A DNA stretch of 52,150 nucleotides from JBNKHG01 sp050290225 (GTDB lineage Bacteria; Pseudomonadota; Gammaproteobacteria; Pseudomonadales; Cellvibrionaceae): assembly GCA_050290225.1 (NCBI GenBank), contig JBNKHG010000066.1, positions 1-52,150 on the forward strand, in the 5' to 3' direction. The translations under genes and the position numbers were made by a program. The notes beneath the pieces were generated by a model, which worked only from the letters and a program-made list of their open reading frames with translations, had not been told where the DNA came from and searched no databases. This document shows positions 23,623 to 32,535 of the stretch, piece after piece; position 1 is the first letter of the stretch, and every line of letters begins with the position of its first letter.

Positions 23623-23683
23623 TCGTCTTATTCCACATAGCTAATGCTGTATGAGCATTAGGCTATAAGCGTAAATGCTGTAC

Positions 23684-23711
23684 AAAAAGGGCCTTATAAA
23701 AGGCCCTTTTT
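23684..23711 (+). terminator. Rho-independent terminator after clpX
   Basis: AAAAAGGGCCTT, four bases, AAGGCCCTTTTT: a strong bidirectional-type stem with flanking A and T tracts. A second short hairpin (CTAATGCT/AGCATTAG, 23641-23661) lies just upstream. Confidence 0.92.
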
Positions 23712-23732
23712 CGTGTTTTTATACCCTAAAAA

Positions 23733-23761
23733 CTTGTATTTTACCCTTGTCGACCCCACTC
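23733..23761 (+). promoter_or_regulatory. Possible sigma-32 promoter of lon
   Basis: CTTGTA (23733-23738), 15-base spacer, CCCCACTC (23754-23761), close to the RpoH consensus. It lies about 105 bp before the lon ATG and right after the clpX terminator. lon is a classic heat-shock gene. Confidence 0.55.
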
Positions 23762-23864
23762 TTAGGCTATTGTTTTATAGAGCTGGGGCAATCCGTCCGG
23801 ACGTGTGCCCCCATTAATGTAAGGCTCTCCCCATTTCCAGGTTCGGAATAGCAAGAGGCTTCTG

Positions 23865-26279
23865 ATGGTTTCCAACGAAGTAACCGCATCCAATCCCAAC
23901 GAACTGCCCCTGTTGCCCTTGCGCGATGTGGTGGTATATCCCCATATGGTGATTCCCCTTTTTGTCGGACGCGACAAATCTATCGAGGCGCTTGAGCAGG
24001 CTATGACGGCGGACAAGCAGGTTTTGTTGGTGGCCCAAAAGAGTGCCTCTAAGGACGATCCGCAGGAAGACGATATTTACCAAATTGGCACCGTTTCCAC
24101 TATCTTGCAATTGCTAAAGCTGCCGGACGGCACCGTGAAGGTGTTGGTCGAAGGTGGTGATCGAGCCGAAATCAAATCAGTAGACAGCAGCGGCGATTAT
24201 TTCCGCGCTACCGTCCAGGTGCTGGAAAGCGAAGAACTGGCCGAACGGGAGGCGGAAGTCCTGTTGCGCTCCGCCATGTCCCAGTTCGAACAATATGTCA
24301 ATTTGAGCAAAAAGGTGCCGTCAGAGGTGATGACCTCTCTGTCCGGCATAGACGAGCCTGGACGTCTCGCTGATACTGTCGCGGCTCATATGTCACTGGA
24401 TTTGGCGCAAAAGCAGGAAATCCTGGAAATGGCCAATGTCCGTGATCGACTCGAGCATCTGCTGGGCTTGATGGAGGCGGAAATCGATCTTTTCCAGGTG
24501 GAAAAGAAAATTCGCGGTCGCGTCAAAAAGCAAATGGAAAAGAGTCAGCGCGAGTACTATTTGAATGAGCAGATGAAGGCCATTCAAAAGGAACTTGGCG
24601 ACATGGGTGATGAGCCCAACGAAATAGAGGATCTGGAAAAGAAAGTTGCCGACTCGGGTATGCCAAAGGATGCCGAGGAAAAAACGCGCGCCGAACTCAA
24701 CAAATTGAAAATGATGTCACCCATGTCGGCTGAAGCCTCGGTTGTGCGTTCCTATATCGACTGGATGTTGAATGTACCCTGGAAAAAGCGCAGTAAGGTG
24801 CGTCACGATCTGAATCGTGCCGAAGAGGTACTGGAAGCCGATCACTACGGCCTCGACGAGGTTAAACAACGTATCCTCGAATACCTGGCGGTGCAAAAGC
24901 GCGTGAAAAAAATCAAGGGACCGATTCTGTGTCTGGTGGGACCTCCCGGCGTTGGTAAGACCTCTTTGGGCGAATCCATTGCCCGTGCCACCAATCGCAA
25001 ATTTGTGCGAATGGCCTTGGGAGGCGTGCGTGATGAGGCGGAGATCCGTGGTCATCGTCGCACCTATATCGGTTCGTTGCCCGGCAAGTTGATTCAAAAA
25101 ATGTCCAAAGTGGGTGTAAAAAACCCGCTGTTCCTGTTGGACGAAGTGGACAAAATGGGCATGGATAATCGAGGTGATCCCGCATCGGCATTGCTTGAAG
25201 TGTTGGACCCGGAACAAAACAACAGTTTTAACGATCACTACCTGGAGGTGGATTACGACCTTTCCGACGTGATGTTTATCTGTACATCCAACTCCATGAA
25301 TATTCCCGGCCCGTTGCTGGATCGCATGGAGGTCATTCGTATTCCCGGTTACACCGAGGATGAGAAGGTCAATATTGCCACTCGCTACCTGATTCCCAAG
25401 CAAATGAAAGCCAACGGCTTGCAAGAAAGCGAAATGAAGGTGGATGACGATGCGGTACGGGACGTGATTCGTTATTACACCCGTGAAGCGGGAGTCCGGG
25501 GCCTCGATCGCGAGATCGCTAAAATCTGCCGCAAGGTGGTGACTCAACATGTCAAAGAGCAAGCGATCAGCAAGGCAAAAATATCGGCCGATCAGCTCGA
25601 AGAACTCTTGGGTGTTCGCAAGTTTGACTTTGGACGTGCCGAGGATGAAAACCAGGTTGGCCAGGTCACCGGCCTAGCCTGGACGCAGGTCGGGGGTGAG
25701 TTGCTGACCATCGAATCTTCAGCAGTCAAGGGCAAAGGGCGGCTGGTCAAAACCGGCTCCTTGGGTGATGTGATGCAGGAATCCATCCAGGCGGCACTGA
25801 CCGTGGTGCGTTCGCGCGCACAAGTGCTTGGTATCGCGCCGGATTACAATGAAAAGACAGATATACATATTCATGTGCCTGAAGGGGCTACACCGAAGGA
25901 CGGCCCCAGTGCCGGTATTGCCATGTGTACTGCACTGGTGTCGGTACTAACCGATATTCCGGTTCGTGCCGATGTGGCCATGACCGGCGAAATTACTTTG
26001 CGCGGTGAAGTGTTGAAGATTGGGGGGCTCAAGGAGAAGCTGCTGGCAGCCCACCGCGGAGGTATCACCACAGTCATTATCCCCGCTGAAAATGAAAGGG
26101 ATCTCAAGGAAATTCCCGACAATATTAAGGCGGACTTGACCATTAAGCCGGTAAAATGGATTGATCAGGTGTTGGAGGCGGCTTTGCAGCACATGCCTGA
26201 GCCCTACACGGATGAGGAATACCTTGCTCTGGAGAAGGAAGCGCAGGGAGAAACCAAAGGGCGGATCAGTACCCACTGA
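23865..26279 (+). CDS. lon: Endopeptidase La (Lon protease)
   Basis: 804-residue ATP-dependent serine protease. The LAN substrate-binding domain starts at LPLLPLRDVVVYPHMVIPLFVGR (quoted motif LLPLRDVVVYPHM); coiled-coil linkers (about 190-270, rich in K and E) follow; Walker A GPPGVGKTSLGES is near residue 357; the protease domain has the catalytic Ser in PKDGPSAGIAM (about 683) and Lys in the following GGLKEKLLAA (about 725). It degrades misfolded and regulatory proteins. It has its own possible sigma-32 promoter. A 390-bp gap separates it from hupB. Confidence 0.97.
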   Translation: MVSNEVTASNPNELPLLPLRDVVVYPHMVIPLFVGRDKSIEALEQAMTADKQVLLVAQKSASKDDPQEDDIYQIGTVSTILQLLKLPDGTVKVLVEGGDRAEIKSVDSSGDYFRATVQVLESEELAEREAEVLLRSAMSQFEQYVNLSKKVPSEVMTSLSGIDEPGRLADTVAAHMSLDLAQKQEILEMANVRDRLEHLLGLMEAEIDLFQVEKKIRGRVKKQMEKSQREYYLNEQMKAIQKELGDMGDEPNEIEDLEKKVADSGMPKDAEEKTRAELNKLKMMSPMSAEASVVRSYIDWMLNVPWKKRSKVRHDLNRAEEVLEADHYGLDEVKQRILEYLAVQKRVKKIKGPILCLVGPPGVGKTSLGESIARATNRKFVRMALGGVRDEAEIRGHRRTYIGSLPGKLIQKMSKVGVKNPLFLLDEVDKMGMDNRGDPASALLEVLDPEQNNSFNDHYLEVDYDLSDVMFICTSNSMNIPGPLLDRMEVIRIPGYTEDEKVNIATRYLIPKQMKANGLQESEMKVDDDAVRDVIRYYTREAGVRGLDREIAKICRKVVTQHVKEQAISKAKISADQLEELLGVRKFDFGRAEDENQVGQVTGLAWTQVGGELLTIESSAVKGKGRLVKTGSLGDVMQESIQAALTVVRSRAQVLGIAPDYNEKTDIHIHVPEGATPKDGPSAGIAMCTALVSVLTDIPVRADVAMTGEITLRGEVLKIGGLKEKLLAAHRGGITTVIIPAENERDLKEIPDNIKADLTIKPVKWIDQVLEAALQHMPEPYTDEEYLALEKEAQGETKGRISTH

Positions 26280-26669
26280 ATTTACAAAAATCTTTCTCGT
26301 GGATAACGGAAGGCGGGAACTGTTGGCCATTTTAAGTGTCGTTTAAGCAACTGCGGTCGACGGCACTTGAGTGATCAGCCAATTCGCTCAAAATACAGGC
26401 AGAATGCGGCCTGCAGGCGATTTTCCTTCAATGTTTCCTTGACCACCACCATGGCAGTTGGTATAAATCGCAGTTCGTCGGCCCAGTGTAAGGCGTTGGG
26501 GGCGCTACAAGGATTCAAGCTTGTCTCGTGGGTAAATTTATCTGCCACTTGAGAATCTGAATGGTGAATTAGCCGCAAATTTCGCGCATTTGTTGCACAG
26601 TTTTGGCAGATGCACCGTACCGTTGAACATATTTTCTCTGTAGGAACTCAATAATAAGAGGGGTTGAGT
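26280..26669 (+). other. Gap between lon and hupB
   Basis: About 390 bases without a supported gene. No T-tailed terminator for lon was found. Two overlapping short frames (26367-26552 plus, 26375-26578 minus) have no recognisable product. The last 100 bases must carry the hupB promoter and an AGAGGGG ribosome site. Confidence 0.4.
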
Positions 26670-26942
26670 GTGAATAAATCTGAACTTATCGAAGCCATCG
26701 CCGCATCAGCGGATATCCCGAAAGCAGCTGCTGGTCGGGCCCTGGATGCAATGGTTGATACCGTCACTGGTGCACTGAAAGAAGGTGATCAGGTGGTATT
26801 GGTCGGCTTTGGTACATTCTCTGTTAAAGAGCGTGCAGCCCGTACCGGCCGCAATCCGCAAACTGGTGAAGAAATTCAAATTGCCGCCGCTAAGGTACCT
26901 AGCTTTAAAGCGGGTAAGGCATTGAAAGACGCTGTTAACTAG
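26670..26942 (+). CDS. hupB: DNA-binding protein HU-beta
   Basis: 90-residue nucleoid protein of the HU/IHF family. MNKSELIEAIAASADIPKAA at the start and GFGTFSVKERAARTGRNPQTGEEI (arm with the intercalating proline) are diagnostic; position after lon is the conserved one for hupB. The start is the GTG at 26670 with AGAGGGG eight bases upstream; a TTG two codons earlier is also in frame. HU bends DNA without sequence preference and compacts the chromosome. A strong terminator follows about 110 bp downstream. Confidence 0.95.
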   Translation: MNKSELIEAIAASADIPKAAAGRALDAMVDTVTGALKEGDQVVLVGFGTFSVKERAARTGRNPQTGEEIQIAAAKVPSFKAGKALKDAVN

Positions 26943-27053
26943 GTTTTGGCTAGCGACTGCTTCCGGATTGGTCTCTTCTCGTAACCCCTGGGTTGTCGGG
27001 GATTGAGAGTACAAATACAGGATGACAGTTTGGTCCGGCCACTGCGAGTTAAC

Positions 27054-27085
27054 AAAAAGGCGCATCCTCTCGATGCGCCTTTTTT
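27054..27085 (+). terminator. Rho-independent terminator after hupB
   Basis: GGCGCATC (27059-27066) pairs with GATGCGCC (27072-27079), with A residues before and six T after. Confidence 0.92.
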
Positions 27086-27167
27086 CGTAAGGCAAATATG
27101 CTTTTGGTAAAGCAATCGCATGATTGCTGCATACCGTATCTAGAAACATCAATGTTCGGGGTTAAAA

Positions 27168-29045
27168 ATGCTGCAAAGGTTCCGCGACAATTTAAAGGGA
27201 ACAGTGGCGACCATCCTGGTCGGGCTTATTATCATCCCCTTTGCGCTGTTTGGGGTTGATTCTCTCTTTTTGCAAAATGGGTCTGCTAATGAGGCTGCCG
27301 AAGTCAACGGTGAAGTCATTACGGAACTGGAGTTGCGCCAGGGAATCTTTCTGCAGAAGCAGCAAATGCTGTCGCGATTTGGTGAAAATCTCCCGGCCCA
27401 GCTATTAACTGATGAACGACTGCGCGAGCCAGTGCTCAATAATTTGATTCAACGCCGTATCCTTGTTCAGGAGGCCAAACAGGGCGGTATGGCGATTAGC
27501 GATGAAACCTTGAATCAATTGATCCTGTCTGCCGAACAGTTTCAGCAGGATGGCAAATTTGATCGCCAGCGCTATCAGCAGCTACTGCGTTCCATGAATT
27601 ATACCGCCGTTGGTTATAAACAGTTGCTCGAACGGGATATGTTGCTGAATCAGCACGCTTCGGGTTTTTCCGGTACCGGTTTTGTTACTGAAGCAGAACT
27701 GCAAACTGCTGTCGCCCTGGCCCAACAAAAGCGCAGATTTTATTACCTGACGCTGCCGCTCGATACCACTGAGAATAGTCAGACTGTCTCAGATGAAGAA
27801 ATTTCAGCCTACTATCAGGAAAACCTGGCTAACTACCTTGCGCCGGAGCAGGTGGCGATAGAGTATATCGACACCAGCGCAAAGCAACTGGTTGAAGGGT
27901 TGGAGTTCTCTGAAGAGCAGTTACGTCAACAATATCAGCAGAATTTGGCGAATTTTGAACCCAGTGTCGAGCGTCGGGCAGCCCATATTCTAATCGAATC
28001 GAAAGGGGACGGCTCTGAAACCGCTGTAGCGGAAACGGTGCTGAGTCGCCTTGCGGCAGGGGATGATTTTACAGCTCTCGCCAAGGAGTTTTCCGAGGAT
28101 TTGAGTTCCAGGGACCAGGGGGGAGATCTGGGCTTCACCGCGGGTGATATATTTCCGGAGGCGTTCGAAGAGGCGCTGGCGGCGTTGAACGTGGGTGAGA
28201 CCTCCGGTGTGGTGGAGACTGACGCCGGCTTGCATATCATTAAATTACTCGAAGAGCAGGGAGCAGAAGCGCCAACTTTTGAGCAGCAGCGGGCCAGTAT
28301 AGAGCAGAGCTTAAAGGAACAGGAAGCCGAGTCCCTGTTTGTGGAATTACTGGAAAACTTGAGTGATCTTGCCTACAACGCCGGAAACCTGACTGAGGTG
28401 GCCCAGGAGTTGGGTTTAAAAGTCAGTCAATCGGATCTGTTTGATCGATCTGGTGGAGAGGGCTTGCTGGGCGAACCCGATGTACTTGCTGCCGCCTTTA
28501 GTGATGAAGTGATGGTTGAGGGAAATACCAGCGAGGTGATCGAATTAAGCGATAGCCGAGTTGTTGTACTGCGTGTAATCGAGCATCAGCCCGAGCACAC
28601 CAAACCACTGGAAACGGTTCGAGCGGAAATTGTCGACGCGGTTAAACGTGACAAAGCCAAAGTGGCGCTGGCTGAAAAAGCGGCAGACGTGGAGGCGCAG
28701 CTGCGTGCGGGAGAGGATGTGGAAGCGCTGGCAAAAGCCAATGGTTTGGAATGGCAAGTGACCCTGGGATCCGAACGCACCGATCCTAAGGTGAACAGCG
28801 AAATATTAAGTCATGTATTTTCCCTCGCCAAACCGGATGGGAAGCCCCGGGTTAGCGGTTTTCATTTGTCCAATGGTGATTACGTTGTGGTAAGCCTGAC
28901 CCATGTCGAGCCGGGCTTGATTGGTGATTTGTCCACTGAGCAGAAGCGGGCATTTGCCAATTCGCTGGCGCGCCAATCAGGTATGGCTGACTATGTCGCC
29001 TATGAAGCTCACTTGAAAGCGCAGGCTGACATTGATGTCCGTTAA
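27168..29045 (+). CDS. ppiD: Periplasmic folding chaperone PpiD (SurA N-terminal domain)
   Basis: 625-residue inner-membrane-anchored periplasmic chaperone. One N-terminal membrane segment (TVATILVGLIIIPFALFGV) is followed by a SurA-type N-domain (about 40-160), a parvulin domain (about 265-360, RAAHILIESKGDG, SEDLSSRDQGGDLGFTAGD, GLHIIKLLEE) and a SurA-like C-part. PpiD associates with SecYEG and helps emerging outer-membrane and periplasmic proteins. The N-terminus MLQRFRDNLKGTVATI is typical. It ends the conserved tig-ppiD block, 49 bp before a strong terminator. Confidence 0.94.
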   Translation: MLQRFRDNLKGTVATILVGLIIIPFALFGVDSLFLQNGSANEAAEVNGEVITELELRQGIFLQKQQMLSRFGENLPAQLLTDERLREPVLNNLIQRRILVQEAKQGGMAISDETLNQLILSAEQFQQDGKFDRQRYQQLLRSMNYTAVGYKQLLERDMLLNQHASGFSGTGFVTEAELQTAVALAQQKRRFYYLTLPLDTTENSQTVSDEEISAYYQENLANYLAPEQVAIEYIDTSAKQLVEGLEFSEEQLRQQYQQNLANFEPSVERRAAHILIESKGDGSETAVAETVLSRLAAGDDFTALAKEFSEDLSSRDQGGDLGFTAGDIFPEAFEEALAALNVGETSGVVETDAGLHIIKLLEEQGAEAPTFEQQRASIEQSLKEQEAESLFVELLENLSDLAYNAGNLTEVAQELGLKVSQSDLFDRSGGEGLLGEPDVLAAAFSDEVMVEGNTSEVIELSDSRVVVLRVIEHQPEHTKPLETVRAEIVDAVKRDKAKVALAEKAADVEAQLRAGEDVEALAKANGLEWQVTLGSERTDPKVNSEILSHVFSLAKPDGKPRVSGFHLSNGDYVVVSLTHVEPGLIGDLSTEQKRAFANSLARQSGMADYVAYEAHLKAQADIDVR

Positions 29046-29093
29046 AGGGAGTACAATCTCTAAGGCCTGTTAAGGGTATTTCAAAAGACAGCG

Positions 29094-29138
29094 TCTCCCA
29101 TCCAGAAAAGCGATTTCCGGATGGGAGAGCATTATTTT
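29094..29138. terminator. Bidirectional terminator between ppiD and the GGDEF gene
   Basis: TCTCCCATCC (29094-29103) and GGATGGGAGA (29119-29128) form a 10-bp stem, followed by a T-rich run to 29138. It sits between convergent genes. Confidence 0.85.
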
Positions 29139-30092
29139 TTATAGGGTGGTTGTTTTGTTGCGGCCGCCTTTCTTGGATACGTACAGCGCCTGGTCGGCCT
29201 GTTCCAGCCATTGGGTGTAATCGTCAAAGGTTGGGCGAATTTCACTGACGCCCAGGCTAATCGTGAATTTCAGGGTTTGCCCTTCGTATGATATCTCCAG
29301 GGCGGCTATGGCAGTTCTCAGCCGTTCCGCCAGCTGTTCGGCACCATGGGCATCGGTGTCAGGTAAAACAATACCAAACTCTTCACCACCATAACGGCCG
29401 GCGATATCAATGTCGCGTATTTGTGTGCGCATTTCGTCAGCTGTTTGCTGTATGACTACATCGCCCGCAGGGTGGCCATAGCTATCATTGATGCGCTTGA
29501 AATGATCGATGTCAAACATAACCAGGCTGCTTGGATACTGGTAGCGGTTGAAACGACTGAATTCACGCCGTAAACAGCCTTCCCAGTGGCCGCGATTGTT
29601 CAGACCTGTTAATGCGTCAGTCTGGCTTAGGTATTCCAGTTGCCTGTTGGCGGCTTCCAGTGCCAGCTTGTTGGTAGCGGTGTCCGTAACGTCATAGAGA
29701 ATCAGGCAGATATGCTCGATTTCACCGCGGACATTGCTGATCGGCACAATTGTGCTGTTTTGATACATATGATCCGCAGCGCCGGTAATGGGGCGGTAGT
29801 GATTAAAGCGAAACAGGAAGGGTCGTTGTTCCCAGGTGGTGAAGGCGGCGTTACGCAGTACAAATACCGATTGTGCCTTGCGTTTGAACCAGCTCTCCGG
29901 CAATTCGGGAAACAGCTCGAACAGTGTTTTGCCCAAGGCTTCCGAAGGCATAATGGCACTGTGGTTTTGCATAAAGCTGTTCCACAGCTGGATGCGGTAG
30001 GTTCGATCCAGTACCACCAAACCGGCGTCGATGCTTTGCAGGGCGTCCATTATCCAGTGCACATCTTTGAAAATGCCGTCGTTGTTCATCAA
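29139..30092 (-). CDS. Diguanylate cyclase with PAS domain
   Basis: 317-residue GGDEF protein. A PAS domain (about 15-130; LVVLDRTYRIQLWNSFMQNH) precedes a GGDEF domain (about 155-310) with DALTGLNNRGHW, FDIDHFKRINDSYGHPAGD and the active motif GGEEF. An RxxD product-inhibition site (RDID) lies five residues before GGEEF, so feedback control by c-di-GMP is expected. No membrane segment is seen. The gene lies 38 bp downstream of a CheC-like gene on the same strand, so the two likely form an operon linking chemotaxis-type signalling to c-di-GMP. The PAS ligand is unknown. Confidence 0.92.
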   Translation of the reverse strand: MMNNDGIFKDVHWIMDALQSIDAGLVVLDRTYRIQLWNSFMQNHSAIMPSEALGKTLFELFPELPESWFKRKAQSVFVLRNAAFTTWEQRPFLFRFNHYRPITGAADHMYQNSTIVPISNVRGEIEHICLILYDVTDTATNKLALEAANRQLEYLSQTDALTGLNNRGHWEGCLRREFSRFNRYQYPSSLVMFDIDHFKRINDSYGHPAGDVVIQQTADEMRTQIRDIDIAGRYGGEEFGIVLPDTDAHGAEQLAERLRTAIAALEISYEGQTLKFTISLGVSEIRPTFDDYTQWLEQADQALYVSKKGGRNKTTTL

Positions 30093-30130
30093 TGAACCCT
30101 GGGTTATGTCTCTGCTCTCACGCGAATTTC

Positions 30131-30742
30131 TCAGCCAAGAAGATATGCGAGTTTTCCGCTTAGCCTTTCAACGGAATCTTCGGTAATCACCAATAGCAGG
30201 TCACAGTTTATATTGTGATTTTCTATCTTGTAATTGATTTCGATTACCAGAGCCTGCTGCCAGTCGTTGCCGCTGTTTTGTAACAGATCTTCGACGCGGC
30301 AATGCTGCCCCAACAGCATGGGCGGGCCGAAGCTGAAGTCGGCGTCAATCTGCTCGGCGATACCTTTCAGGCAGGCGCCGTTAAGCACATTGGCGGAATC
30401 CATTAACAATTCGTGCTCTGCCTGGGTATCAATTTCACCTTCATAATTCAAAAGCGCGGCCAGGTCGGAAAAGCTGGTATCGTTGAATATCAACATGGCT
30501 TCACCGGCGATGCCGCTGCCGATAAAACCCTGGCATACACCGGAGACCCTATTGTCGCCCTCTATCGATTGCAGTGCCATGGCGATATCTGCAGGTCTGA
30601 GTACATCGATATGGGGTATGGATAGAATGACAAATGCGTTGAGCAGGCGCGCGAGATTGTCCCCGGCCTGGCCCATGGCGATATTGGTAATTTCCTGGAG
30701 GCAGTCTCTTTGATCTTCGTCGAGGAGCACTGGGTAACTCAT
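30131..30742 (-). CDS. CheC/CheX-family chemotaxis phosphatase-like protein
   Basis: 203-residue CheC-like protein. CheC proteins dephosphorylate CheY-P using paired ExxN motifs in two pseudo-symmetric halves. The first site is intact here as QEITNIAMGQAGDNLARLL (ExxN near residue 16); the second half has MDSANVLNGACLKG (about 112), where the usual Glu is Asp (DxxN). The overall spacing of about 95 residues between them agrees with the fold. Adjacent is a PAS-GGDEF gene. No chemotaxis kinase or CheY gene is in the window, so its response regulator partner is elsewhere. It may serve as phosphatase or as a docking module. Confidence 0.82.
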   Translation of the reverse strand: MSYPVLLDEDQRDCLQEITNIAMGQAGDNLARLLNAFVILSIPHIDVLRPADIAMALQSIEGDNRVSGVCQGFIGSGIAGEAMLIFNDTSFSDLAALLNYEGEIDTQAEHELLMDSANVLNGACLKGIAEQIDADFSFGPPMLLGQHCRVEDLLQNSGNDWQQALVIEINYKIENHNINCDLLLVITEDSVERLSGKLAYLLG

Positions 30743-30840
30743 GAGGATTGTTATTATTTAACCGCGACGGCTGGAGGTTTTCTAGTGTACCCCATGACCC
30801 GGGAACTGGATAGTGTGCTGTTCCTCATCGAAAGGTCTGG

Positions 30841-30936
30841 TACGCTTGCAAGGTGATATTGCCCTATTCAGCGTTGTCCTGGTGTTTCGCCGCAAGGTGT
30901 CGTGTGAGGGCAATGGCGTCGCCCTTGTCAAAAGTA
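30841..30936. repeat. Family B repeat (copy B1)
   Basis: 96-bp element, TA at both ends, filling the space directly after the TAG stop of yejF (30937-30939). Its start (TACGCTTGCAAGGTGATATTG, quoted part AAGGTGATATTG) matches the family A terminus; its end (CTTGTCAAAAGTA) is an imperfect inverted copy of it. Inside, ATTGCCCT and AGGGCAAT form an 8-bp inverted repeat. It aligns over its full length with 43381-43477, including the shared core GGTTTCGCCGC-like block (GTGTTTCGCCGC here). Confidence 0.78.
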
Positions 30937-32535
30937 CTAGTTCAATGTGGCCTCAAGCAACTCTCGGGTATAAGCCTGAGTGGGGCGCTGGAAAACGTTT
31001 TCCGCGGGTCCGTACTCCACAATCTCGCCTTTGCGCATCACGGCGATAGTATGGCTCAGCGCTTTGACCACTTTGAGGTCATGGCTGATGAAAATATACG
31101 TGATTCCACGTTCGCGCTGTAGTCGCCGCAGCAGATTGACTACCTGTACCTGTACGGCTCTGTCCAGAGCTGAGGTGGGTTCATCCAAAAACACCAGTTC
31201 CGGGTCGAGGATCAGTGCCCGGGCGATGGCAATACGTTGGCGTTGGCCACCTGAAAATTCATGGGGATAGCGGTGGCGTGTGTCTGGGTCCAGGTCCACC
31301 TCCCGCATGACCTCCACGACCTTGGCGTCAATACCGGCTTCCGGCATAGGTGAGTGCAGGCTCAGCCCTTCGGCAATGATTTCACTGACCGTCATACGCG
31401 GGCTGAGGCTGGAGAAAGGATCCTGGAAAACAATTTGCATTGACTTCCGAAGCGGGCGAATCTCCTTCTCCCCCAGGCCCTGGAGTTCGTGCTCATCCAG
31501 GCGGATAGAACCCTGGGAGCTGATCAGGCGTAGTATAGCCAGTGCCAGGGTGGATTTTCCGGAGCCACTTTCCCCGACAATGCCCAGCGTAGTGCCGGCG
31601 GGGACTGAAATACTGGCCGCTTTCACCGCATGTAAAAACTTGTCCGGCTTTCGAAACAGCGGTTTGTTCAGGGGGAAACTGACTGACAATGCTTCAGTGC
31701 GCAATCGGGTGTGGCCAGTGTCGGTCTTGACGGATATGGGGTGCCCCGAGGGTTCGCTCTGCAACAGCTCCCGGGTATAAGCCTGCTGGGGCGAGTTAAA
31801 GAGGGTGGTGGTAGGGGCCTGTTCCACCAGGCAGCCGTCATACAGGACCGCGACCCGATCGGCAAAGTGCTTAACCACGCCCAAATCGTGGGTAATTAAC
31901 AGCAGTGCCATGTCGAGTTTGGCCTGCAGGGTCATGAGTAGATTCAGTATCTCGCGCTGAACGGTAACATCCAGTGCCGTTGTGGGCTCGTCGGCAATCA
32001 GTATATCTGGTTCGTTGGCCAGGGCCATGGCGATCATTACGCGTTGACGCTGTCCGCCAGAGAGCTCATGGGGATAGGCGCCGAGTCGTTGTTCCGGGTT
32101 CGGCAGCTGTACCAACTCCAGTAATTCCAGAGTACGCTTTCGTATCGCCGTTTTATCCAATCCCTTGTGTAAAATCAGGATTTCCGCAATTTGTTTTTCC
32201 ACCGTATGGAGCGGGTTGAGCGCGGTCATCGGTTCCTGGAAGATCATGCCGATACGATTACCGCGCAGCTGTAACATGGTCTGTTCGGGCAGCTGAAGCA
32301 AATCCTGCTGCTCAAACCAAATCTCGCCGCTGGGATGAAAGGCCATGGGGTAGGGCAGTAATCGCATTATCGCGTAGGCGGTAACGGATTTTCCCGAGCC
32401 CGACTCCCCGACCAATGCCAGTGTCTCGCCCTTGTGAATATCGAAGCTGACATTTTTGACGACGTGGCTGACGGTCTCCCCCTGGTGAAAGGAGATGGAG
32501 AGGTCGTGGACGTGCAGAAGCGGTTCGCGGTTCAT
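30937..32535 (-). CDS. yejF: Peptide ABC transporter ATPase YejF (fused DppD-DppF)
   Basis: 532-residue double ATPase of the peptide/microcin C importer. The first domain has Walker A GESGSGKSVTAYAI (about residue 43), LSGGQRQRVMIAMAL (about 160) and LIADEPTTALD; the second has GESGSGKSTLALAIL (about 323), FSGGQRQRIAIARAL (about 435) and VFLDEPTSALD. Each half is oligopeptide type. It overlaps yejE by four bases (start 32535, yejE stop 32532), so it is translationally coupled and drives uptake by the YejBE pore. Repeat B1 begins straight after its stop. Confidence 0.93.
   Translation of the reverse strand: MNREPLLHVHDLSISFHQGETVSHVVKNVSFDIHKGETLALVGESGSGKSVTAYAIMRLLPYPMAFHPSGEIWFEQQDLLQLPEQTMLQLRGNRIGMIFQEPMTALNPLHTVEKQIAEILILHKGLDKTAIRKRTLELLELVQLPNPEQRLGAYPHELSGGQRQRVMIAMALANEPDILIADEPTTALDVTVQREILNLLMTLQAKLDMALLLITHDLGVVKHFADRVAVLYDGCLVEQAPTTTLFNSPQQAYTRELLQSEPSGHPISVKTDTGHTRLRTEALSVSFPLNKPLFRKPDKFLHAVKAASISVPAGTTLGIVGESGSGKSTLALAILRLISSQGSIRLDEHELQGLGEKEIRPLRKSMQIVFQDPFSSLSPRMTVSEIIAEGLSLHSPMPEAGIDAKVVEVMREVDLDPDTRHRYPHEFSGGQRQRIAIARALILDPELVFLDEPTSALDRAVQVQVVNLLRRLQRERGITYIFISHDLKVVKALSHTIAVMRKGEIVEYGPAENVFQRPTQAYTRELLEATLN

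Noticed and set aside
24717..25562. 281-codon minus-strand open frame
   Set aside because: Shadow of lon, with histidine-rich antisense composition typical of such frames.
26367..26578. Short frames on both strands between lon and hupB
   Set aside because: Neither has a ribosome site or recognisable homology; kept only as a gap description.
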